This document shows positions 56,081-64,000 of a stretch of 64,000 nt of DNA, one piece after another (positions within the stretch are counted from its first letter, which is position 1; each line of letters opens with the position of its first letter). Both the position numbers and the translations under genes were made by a program. Source of the stretch: Favolaschia claudopus (taxonomy: Eukaryota > Basidiomycota > Agaricomycetes > Agaricales > Mycenaceae); NCBI GenBank assembly GCA_037176885.1, contig JAWWNJ010000033.1, positions 1,178,001 to 1,242,000 of the forward strand, given 5' to 3'. A model generated the notes under the pieces. That model was given only the letters and a program-made list of their open reading frames with translations, made no database searches and was not told the origin of the DNA.

Positions 56081-57116
56081 TATTATCATCTATTCGGAGA
56101 CCTTAGACGAGTACATTAAGCATGTCAAGGCAATCATCGACGTGTTAAAACGGGAAACACTTTACCTTAGTGAGCATAAACTTCAATTCTTGAAGCCAGA
56201 CATGAAGGTTCTCGGTCGAATAGTCGACGATGATGGGATTCGAATGGACCCTGATAAGGCCGACAGTGTAATAAACTGGAAAACTCCAACGAACCGGGAC
56301 TTACTGCGTGGATTTCTCGGCTCGATTGGATACCTTGCTGACGATCTGGCTCGAATCCGAGGGCCTATGGGTATCCTTCACGGATTGACTGGGGATACCG
56401 TCACTTTCCGTTGGGGTTATACTCATCAGCGAGCTTTTGAAGATTGCAAACAAATTGCTCACCAATCACGGGAGCATCGCCGTGTTCCTCTGAAGTACGG
56501 ACCAGATGCAGACCCTGCCTTTCTCGTCACGGACTGATCGAGCTCGGCAATTGCTGGCGTAGTCAGCCAAGGTACTAATTGGAAATCAGCAAAGATTGCC
56601 GCATTCTTTAGCGCGAAGCTCAATTCGGCGCAGCAGAATTACCCTGTACACGAAATTGAGATGTTAGCAGGAGTTGAAGCGATGCTCAGACATCGTGACA
56701 TACTGCAGGGCTTTCATTTTAAATGGATAACAGACCACAAGGGTCTTATTCACTTCATGAACCAGAAGAATTTGTCCGGACGACAAGCTCGTTGGATGGA
56801 AAAGATTTCTGAATTTGAGGTGGTGTACATTCCTGGAACAGAGAATGTTCTTGCGGATGCTTTATCTCGCATCTACTCAAACGAGGCACCGGGGACTGTG
56901 CGTGCGAGAAGCGAGTACACATACCACGATGTCGTTGACAACGATGCCCTCAATATCAGTTCTATTTCCATGCCGGTTTTTACTGGATCTGAAGCGAAAG
57001 CGATGGCTAGCGACCGAGTCTTGAGGTCCTCTACTTGTCCTCTACCCGAATTGCTGAGCAGAAGCTTAAGCAGAAGGCTGCGGAAGCGAAACATACCCAA
57101 GAGGGTCGTGTTTTGA
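56081..57116 (+). pseudogene. pol: Ty3/gypsy Pol: RT thumb and RNase H
   Basis: Continues the Pol frame: IIYSETLDEYIKHVKAIIDV, KMKVLGRIVDDDG-type block (DMKVLGRIVDDDGIRMDPDK), NRDLLRGFLGSIGYLADDLA. RNase H follows with FLVTD, but the next codon is TGA (56535-56537); reading on gives SSSAIAGVVSQG, NYPVHEIEMLAGVEAMLRHR, WITDHKGLIHFMNQKNLSGR, PGTENVLADALSRIYSNEAP. After about 57010 the frame shifts (RVLRSS, SMTRG in other frames). So this region has one nonsense codon and at least one shift besides the MITE. Confidence 0.85.
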
Positions 57117-57177
57117 GGTCGATGACTCGTGGTGTTGACAAGCAGAATTTTGCATAAGGAGGGCGGGAGTACCAATA

Positions 57178-58063
57178 CTCGGTATTGACAAAAGTAACCG
57201 TTAATGCGACGATTGCTTCGCGACCACGTGATATTTCTCCAAGACTTCGAGTTTGAAAAATACGTCAGGATATTCCTTAAACCTACACAAGTTGTTGTGG
57301 GCAACCTCTGTTCCTGACGCTCTTCAGAGCCAGCGCAATTTTGGCAATAGCTTGAAATTCACCTGTGTCTTTCAACTTCTGCTCATTGTTCAACGGAAAT
57401 CTTAGCAACTGCCCTTCCAGGCCACTTTCGACTACCTCTAGCTTGCACATGTGATCTATTCAGATGTTTTTGCACACTTGCTTTGGCTAGTAAGGGTGGT
57501 AAACAAGCCTACAATCTGAAAACTCTTCGGGCCCTTACTTGACCAAACATGGGGAATTACGGAAGCCATGGAGGCCTACTCTGGGATAAAAGTATATTGA
57601 ATGTGTAGATAATAGGGCTCAGCACTGTGATGGATTAGAAATTAACCAAGACTGTAGCTAAATTCTTTGCTCTTAGCATCTTTGAACGGCCACGCAATAT
57701 TTGGGTCCGTGCAGGAGGGACGATTGAAATTGAACCAGTCCAATGTTGACAAGAAATTGATGCAATCAGAGATTTCGAGCAGTGAGGGACTAAAATGGAT
57801 CCTCAAGTATGGCCTACCGTCCGAGGGCATGTTCTTGAACTTCAAGAAAATTGGAAATGCAGTCATTTATTGCAACAAACAGTGCAAAACAGCTGCAAAT
57901 CAGAATCCGCCGAGAAATCAGTTGTGCTTGATGGATTGGTTCAGGCCTTTGTCCGATGCCGTTCAAAACATGCAGGAGAACATTCCGATGCATTTTAACC
58001 TATTACATACTGCAATATTCGGACCATACGAGTCGATTCACGGTTACTTTTGTCAATACCGCG
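57178..58063. mobile_element. TA element with CTCGGTATTGAC ends, copy B, 886 bp
   Basis: Inverted ends CTCGGTATTGACAAAAGTAA and (complement) CGCGGTATTGACAAAAGTAA, flanked by TA (57176-57177, 58064-58065). Inserted between the RNase H and integrase parts of the gypsy element. A plus frame (57667-58077) reads from the middle into the right end (FGPYESIHGYFCQYRV), and the same frame exists in copy A; it resembles no protein I know. Confidence 0.8.
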
Positions 58064-58065
58064 TA

Positions 58066-58955
58066 AATCGAAATTGAAAAAGACCGACGCGAAGTCATGA
58101 TCAAGTCGCTCTGACGCGAAGTCAAGAGGAGGCACCGACATGAAGTCAAGTACGGAGGCAAAGCCCTTTGACAGCGGGGATCAAACTCTGATCCCGGAAG
58201 CAAATCCGCCATCAACGGAATCTTTTCCTCCGTCTACCTTGACTGACGAGCCTCCACCTCTCGAACCGTCGACTCCACGGCCACCTACGTTGTCGGAACT
58301 TACAGCTGTTTGCATAGTTAATGGCACCTCCTGAATTTTTATGAAAAGAAAGCATTTCAAACGTCCTATCTTCCCGCCCTCATATCTCATCCAATTTCCA
58401 AGTTTTGTTCTGAAGCGGTTCGGCAGAGGTTCCAAGCCGCCGGCAAAGAGCGGCAAGTGCTTCCGAAATGTGATGGCATCATGCCGAGGTTAGTTGTCCC
58501 AACTGGGATGTGATTTGCTTCGTTCTCGCTCAATTCTGTACAGTTTGGGCGCCATAAAGCAATATTAGCCAAAGAATAAAGCTCAAATCAGGTCTGCAAT
58601 CACACCTTTCGAAAATATGCAGATACAATTGCTCGGCGCCGAGAACGATCACTTGGTAAATAATTTCATTCTGCTGTTAGTGGTCTGTGGTTGTCTTACA
58701 TTTTGAGCTTGCAGACCTCATTACCTACCTAATGGTTACATAATCTCAAAAATCGAAGCGATTCTGAACATAAATGAACAAGTTTTCTCAGGTTCGTTGT
58801 TCGTATTACCGCCGATGACCGGCAATCAAGGGACGCAAAGGGATCGGATTAGGGGACGGTTCAGATATAGGATGAAAGCCCTGTCAAAATGCTGCAAAAT
58901 GAGCCTAGAATGATGCTAATTGGTCCATAAATGGTTGTGTAAGGAGCAATACAAG
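58066..58955 (+). other. Pol linker remnant and foreign exon-like sequence
   Basis: 58140-58330 encodes a Pro/Ser-rich linker (DSGDQTLIPEANPPSTES, SPRPPTLSEL type) expected between RNase H and integrase. From about 58333 comes unrelated AT-richer DNA with an exon-like frame (SYLPALISHPISKFCSEAVR, QRFQAAGKERQVLPK) ending at GTTAGTTG...CTGTACAG (58485-58545), an intron signature. A second exon-like piece (ENMQIQLLGAENDHL) follows near 58610. These look like captured gene exons or a separate insertion. Confidence 0.4.
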
Positions 58956-58996
58956 TTCGGACATCTAAATTGCTCTGAGCAATTTAGATGTCCGAA
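58956..58996. repeat. Perfect 20-bp-arm palindrome
   Basis: TTCGGACATCTAAATTGCTC, a single T, then the exact complement. It sits directly before the integrase frame and includes its first ATG. Confidence 0.9.
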
Positions 58997-60213
58997 AAGA
59001 GCAATTTGCTCTTTGTATACAAAATGTTCGGAAGTGCCATTAGCTTTGCAAACAGCTGTAAACAGCAATTAAAGGACATAGATCCTTCTCTCTTTCCTGT
59101 GGTCTCTGGAGGGACTGATGGCTTGGACTTGGTGAAGTTCTTACAACATAAATACGACCAAGATTCGTTCTTTAAGGACATTCTGGCGACTCCAAAAGCC
59201 TTCAAGAACTTCGAGGTCTCTGACGGGCTCATATTTCTCTGTGAACACGATCGCAAAGTCCTCTGTATCCCTCATCTCAAATACAAGGGTCGAAACATCC
59301 GGGAAATCATTATTTCGGAAGCTCATTCTGTTCTGGCACACCTTGGGCCTCGCAAAACCACTGGCTACCTTCGGGAGTATGTGTGGTGGAAGGATTTAGT
59401 TCCTGATACGCAAATTTATTGCGACTCGTGCAAAACTTGCAAACACAGTAAGCCGAACAATCAGAAACCCTACGGATTTCTTCACTCACTTAATCCTCCC
59501 ACTCAGCCTTGGGAATCGATTGGGGTAGACTTTGTGGGACCTCTCCCCGAGTCTAGGAACTGCGATAGCGTGTTCAATTCGATTACAGTTGTAATTTGTC
59601 TATTAATAGGAATGGTTCACATTATTCCAAGCTGTATCAACTACACTGCTAAGCAGATGGCCGAACTTATGTTCGAACATGTGTACAAATTACACGGGCT
59701 ACCTAAATCCATCGTGAGTGATCGCGATGTTCTGTTTACCAGTAATTTCTGGCGTCGACTTCATGAATTGATTGGGACCAAGCTGAGAATGTCGAGCGCG
59801 TATCATCCCGAGACGGATGGCAGCACGGAACGGGCGAACCGCACCGTTACCCAGATGCTTCGACAGTGCATTGGCGAGAAACAGAAGGATTGGGTTGCAA
59901 AATTACCTGCTGTAGAATTTGCACTCAATTCCGCTCGTTCTGAGACAACGGGCTATACTCCATTCTTTCTGAACACCGGGCGGATGCCTCGGTCTCTGAT
60001 CTGGGACTCAGATCGCACCCGAGAATACCCCGGGATAGCTAATTTCGCATTGCAACGTCGGCTCGCAATTATGGCAGCTCATGACGCAGTTCTTGCTGCT
60101 CGTGTCAAACAGACTCGCAACGCAAATAGGCGAAGGCAAGCCGCACCTTTTCTGCAAGGAGACTTGGTCTACCTCTCGACCAAGAACCTTAAATTTGAGA
60201 AGGGATCAAAGGG
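58997..60213 (+). pseudogene. pol: Ty3/gypsy integrase
   Basis: Frame 58988-60217. HHCC zinc module: SEAHSVLAHLGPRKTTGYLR and CDSCKTCKHSKP. Catalytic core with the DD35E residues: SIGVDFVGPLPES (Asp), KSIVSDRDVLFTSNFW (Asp), SAYHPETDGSTERANRTVTQ (Glu). A nearby TVVICLLIGMVH has Cys where the family has Asp-His, outside the catalytic triad. The frame ends after NLKFEKG because of a 17-bp extra segment made of GGGAT repeats (60196-60221). Confidence 0.88.
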
Positions 60214-60753
60214 ATGAAGGGATTAGCTCGTAAGCTAATTCCTAAATTCATTGGGCCTTACCGCATTCTCCGAGACTTCGGTAATAATTCATTTCAGATT
60301 GAACTGCCTTCAAATATGAAACAACGCGGTGTACACGATGTCTTTCATTTCTCATTACTTCGGATCCATGTGCCGAATGATGACCGCCGCTTCCCAGGGA
60401 GGCTGGAAACTCAGCTGGATGTTTCCACCAATGCAACGACCCACGAATGGGCTATTAATAAAATTGTGGGGCACTCGGGACGTCGTGCCAATGCCGTCTT
60501 TGAAGTTCAGTGGCAATCCGGGGATCGCTCTTGGATGCCATACTATCAGGCGAGTCATCTCACCGCCTTACAGGATTATTTTGAGTCTCTCGGAATATCC
60601 GAGATCTCTGAACTTCCGCTCGGGTCTGGGAAATTACCCGAGGAAAAAATTGACGTATTCTCTGCGGATATTGTCTTGATTCATGCGGAACAGAGGCTAA
60701 CAGAGGTATGTCTCAATTCAGAGTGGATATATAAACCCTCTGAAGTTGTTTAA
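60214..60753 (+). pseudogene. pol: Ty3/gypsy integrase C-terminus and chromodomain-like end
   Basis: KGLARKLIPKFIGPYRILRD carries the GPY/F module, followed by QRGVHDVFHFSLLRIHVPND, the conserved block after integrase. The tail WAINKIVGHSGRRANAVFEV, then VQWQSGDRSWMPY, has the spacing of a chromodomain-like module (hydrophobic-W...SW-PY), which in chromoviruses guides integration to histone marks. Stop at 60751-60753. In phase with 58997-60213 once the GGGAT slip is discounted. Confidence 0.82.
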
Positions 60754-60838
60754 ACGTTTGTGGAACTCAATCCCGAGTTCTCCTCTACCTCTTACTCATC
60801 CTCTACTTCCTCAACCATTATCCCATTCCCCGCCATGC

Positions 60839-61588
60839 CCAACCACAAACACTCCAACAAATCTTCCTCTTCTTCCACCCAGTCTTCCGGCTTCCGTGTC
60901 AACGGAGTGCATCGTCGCCCTCGCTAAATTCCTCGACTTCAACAATTCGCATTGGCTCCAGCATACCGACGATCACACTTTCCTCCTTCGCGACCCTGAT
61001 AACGAGACCAGCCACATTGTTCCCGCGATGCTGGTCCGCGTCTACATCATGTTCAATTATCTCCTTAACGACCCCGCCAATCGCTACAAGGACATGCCTT
61101 GGGGCTATGTCGACTTCGCGCGCATTCTTAATGCTCATTGCCTTTCCGGAGAGAAGTGGGCTTACTACGACATTGAGTCGGGCCGCACTCTCTGGTATCC
61201 CGACCACCACCTCCCCTCCATTGTCGTCTATGCCGTTCGCGAGAGTGACCTTGCCGAGGCGCCGCCTGCCGGGCAGGTTCTTGTTTCCCAGGCGCGTTGG
61301 GACCGCTTGACGGCGATGGACTTGCGCCGACAGGACAATCGTGAGCGTGCGAAGGCCGAGGGCCGTGCTAAGAGACAGCAGCGGGATGCTCCGGAGTATG
61401 AGAAGGCAACGGCTATGGCTCAGCGCTTGGCGTTGAAGGCTCGTATGGAGGAGGAGAAGAAGGAGCGAGAGGAATTGGATGCTCAGATAGAGGCTGAGTT
61501 GGCTGTTGAGAAGGCTGCTGCGGATAAAGCTGCCGCTGAGAAGGCGGCTGGATCTTCTGGCGCTGGGCCGGATGCGATGGTATCTTGA
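60839..61588 (+). CDS. Unknown ORF downstream of gypsy pol (FLLRDPD protein)
   Basis: Long GC-rich frame (about 60746-61588). Recognisable natural protein from about 60900: CIVALAKFLDFNNSHWLQHT, FLLRDPDNETSHIVPAMLVR, YKDMPWGYVDFARILNAHCL, SGRTLWYPDHHLPSIVVYAV, then an Arg/Lys/Glu/Ala coiled coil (ALKARMEEEKKEREELDAQI, AAADKAAAEKAA). An ATG at 60835 (MPNHKHSNK) opens a different frame that stops after about 30 codons, so either a 1-nt shift or an intron lies near 60920. Codon use is C/G-ending, unlike the gypsy genes next to it. It overlaps the pol stop. It could be an extra ORF of the element or a host gene. No domain recognised. Confidence 0.45.
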   Translation, partial: PTTNTPTNLPLLPPSLPASVSTECIVALAKFLDFNNSHWLQHTDDHTFLLRDPDNETSHIVPAMLVRVYIMFNYLLNDPANRYKDMPWGYVDFARILNAHCLSGEKWAYYDIESGRTLWYPDHHLPSIVVYAVRESDLAEAPPAGQVLVSQARWDRLTAMDLRRQDNRERAKAEGRAKRQQRDAPEYEKATAMAQRLALKARMEEEKKEREELDAQIEAELAVEKAAADKAAAEKAAGSSGAGPDAMVS

Positions 61589-64000
61589 GGTTGCCGACGC
61601 GTCAACCTGGAGGGCGTATGTAACACCATCATTTCTTTTTCATCTCGTGAGTGCATCCCTGGCGCTATAGAGCTCACGCTCCAGCAGCCTCTGAGTCTAC
61701 GCTATGCATAGACTCTAGCATATGCACTCCGTATACATCCCCTACAGCCCCCCACTTTTTCTTCGTGTAGTCCATGCAAAGATGGCTGAGCAGGATCTGC
61801 ACGACGAAAAATTATCACTCCTTGTTTGCAGGTTTGGGAGAGAAAAAATTTCTAGGAGGAAATGTAGGTGTCGTTGAGAAGTGGGAGAATGTTCTGGCCG
61901 GAATTCGTGTCCAGGAGCAGGAGAAGTTGAATGGATAGTGATGTTTATGGCTGGTTGATGATGAGGGAGGATGGGAACAGAGTGTAGTGGCATGTCGAGA
62001 TGGTACGGGTGGAAGAGTTTGCGAGCAAGGCGGGGGGTGAAGGCAAAGCAGAATAGGATTCAGTGTGGCGGTGAAGGTGAATGAAATGTGTTGGGTAGCA
62101 TAGGTCATAATTGACCGTCGAGATTGCGGCCAGTAGATAGGTAGGTAGATAGAATCAAAGGAGACGGCATAATGAAGAAAGCAGACACAGGACGTAGCGA
62201 CTAGCGCACAGACCCATGTCAGATAGTGTTGCATCTCAGATGCAGATCCTTGATTCCGCCTCCTTTGGAAGTCAAGGGAACACTGAGTAGACCAGCAGCG
62301 GACCAACCGCGCTCGGTGTGCACAAGGGAGAAACTTGTATCTCGCAAGTCACTCTGGGAATGTGTCGTGAAAGCACAGCTTCCTCCTCAAGCATGCTCGG
62401 AATGCGTAGGAATAAATGGTAGCACGTAAACGTGCAGGTGCAGAACAAGGAGACCTCGAGGACGTGAAGGGCAGCATCCGTGCAGCTAATGTCGAGACTG
62501 ATTGGCATGTCTCAAGCAGCGCTCCACAGCTGATAGCAAGAAGGAATATGGAAAGCGGAATGACTAGCGCATTTAAGCACGGCAAGTTGACGCGGATGGC
62601 CAAGGAACCGTGGTAACGTGCCGGTAGCGCCAGGTGTAGGCCATGATACGAGAAGCAAGGCAGCGTTCAAAAACGCGCTCACAACTCGAGCGATGGGGTT
62701 GGAGAGGACTGGTGAGGAGGTCGGTCACAAGAGTGTGCGAGACAGATAGCAGCCAGATCAAAGAAATCCTGGAACAGTATCGTATTCGTTGTGTTGTTGC
62801 TCCAGATCCCATCTCAGCCCCCCAGCGACAGCGCAATGAAGAGAGAGAGAGAAGAAAAAAAAAATCCACTCAAGCCTCCCTGAAGTCTCGACTGCTTCCG
62901 CGAATTTTGACGAGCGCGGCTCGCTCGAGCTCGAGGGACTAAATGATGATCCAATTCGAGTGTGGAAGTTAACGTGGGAGGGATGTGGTGTTGTCAAAGC
63001 GGGGAACGAGGAGAGACGGAGGAGACGCGCTGTGTCGTCGGCCTTGCGTAGACAATAATTATTCAAGAGACGAAGGGAATTGAAGCACGAGGAATTGGCG
63101 AAATGGAGAGACGTCGTCACGGTGTTGTTGCATCGTCAAAGCTACAGTCGAGGAAAAAGTCGGAAGTTTGAGGTACGGAACCAAATGGGTAGAAGGGATT
63201 GATGATATTGAAAGCACGAGCGAGCCGTTAGGAGAGGAGAAGAGAAAGGGCTGGGCGTTGCGCGTCATTGGCGGCGACGGCGTGAGAGCAATCGGAACCG
63301 AAGTCCGACTTCATTCTCTTCCACAACCGCACATTCAGATCCCTCCGCTCCGTTTTCAATACCTCCAATGCTTAGCAACGACTCAGCCTCTCTCGCGTTG
63401 ACGGTTCTTTCAAGAAGATTCTTTCCTGCCGAGAAATTCGCGTGAAGATGAAGAAGGTGGGAATCGAGTTTGAAGGGGTAACGAGCCCGAAGAGCGGTTG
63501 AGAGGAAGAGGATTCGACGTGGAATCAAGGTAAGTCGCGTGATTCGATCTTCGTCCTCTGCTAACGCGGCTGAAGCAGATGAAACTGCCAGCGCTGAAAG
63601 CAGGACCGACGGGATTGACGGAACACGATGTCGACAACTATCCGAAGGGGCACGCCATCGGCACGCCACATTCTTTCTCGTGGCCCCAGCGCGGTTGTCT
63701 GACGCCAGCAGCAGGTACGTCCTCCGGAATTCCTTTCATCCAGGGAGACGTCAGGGAAGCGTTGACAACTCTTAGTAGCCCCCCATTCCGTCCGGTCACC
63801 GCGCTCGACGTATATGCGTCCTCTCGAAGGCTTAGCGCTCGATCTCGCCCCCCCCAATGCATGAGTTCCCTCTCGGAGAAAGATGCGCGGGGAGGCACCG
63901 ATTAGTACGGTATCCCGTGCTCAGAAGCCCCCCAGCACGGTGAAGAATCGTGTCAGAGGAACAATCGTGAGGCGGCTAGCGTATTGTCGAGAGGGAAGCG
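61589..64000. other. GC-rich flank, no gene recognised
   Basis: Several frames of 80-160 codons on both strands (for example 61815-62306 minus; 63579-63905 plus), none with recognisable domains or supported splicing. No transposon ends found. Confidence 0.4.

Noticed and set aside
61815..62306. 163-codon minus-strand frame
   Set aside because: Ser/Thr/Pro/His-rich composition of a GC-skew shadow; no family features.

Overview
The window reads as repeat-rich DNA from a filamentous basidiomycete (Agaricomycetes; the protein families look most like Rhizoctonia/Ceratobasidiaceae, which is an inference from family resemblance, not from a database search). The support is: very short GT-AG introns (about 43-65 bp) that restore known domains when removed; transposon families typical of agaricomycetes (Ty3/gypsy, Ty1/copia, Tad-like LINE, Helitron, Tnp2/CACTA, tyrosine recombinase, integrase-core transposase); and dozens of small inverted-repeat elements with clean target-site duplications (TSDs). 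No rRNA, convincing tRNA, CRISPR or bacterial feature was seen.

Layout. 0-0.4 kb: the edge of a CCCH/DUF7923-like gene. 1.3-5.1 kb: stacked MITEs, including a TA-target element sitting at the centre of a palindrome. 5.7-8.7 kb: a DDE transposase gene split by a 1290-bp element with a 9-bp TSD; a second member of that family lies at 9.65-10.38 kb. 10.6-17.3 kb: repeat pairs in opposite orientation. 17.9-21.2 kb: a many-exon DNA (cytosine-5) methyltransferase with two BAH domains, the best-preserved gene here. 21.3-26.6 kb: hAT-type MITE, copia 3' end with LTR, Tc1-type MITE, LINE ORF1. 27.8-30.6 kb: a proline-rich spliced ORF and an F-box-like gene. 31-33 kb: a C45 tract, GATTCA-rich repeats and a MITE. 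34.1-42.4 kb: a Tnp2 (CACTA) transposase and a convergent coiled-coil gene; the latter is split by a 2530-bp element carrying inverted arrays of AAGTTGT motifs and a C66 tract. 42.3-44.7 kb: a perfect 118-bp direct repeat, a tyrosine-recombinase tail and an integrase-core transposase hit by two MITEs. 44.9-49.4 kb: more MITEs and a zinc-cluster gene fragment. 49.8-50.9 kb: an eight-exon unknown gene. 52.2-54.0 kb: Helitron Rep and a Tc1-type helix-turn-helix fragment. 54.4-60.8 kb: a Ty3/gypsy pol broken by a 200-bp foldback MITE, a nonsense codon, an 886-bp TA element, captured exons and a 17-bp slip. 60.8-64 kb: a GC-rich ORF and unrecognised sequence.

The genes do not form a pathway. The unifying theme is repeated nested transposition: host and transposon exons act as recorders, because removing an insert plus one TSD copy restores reading frames. 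A cytosine methyltransferase lies inside this nest, which could be host genome defence or a transposon passenger; the sequence alone does not decide.
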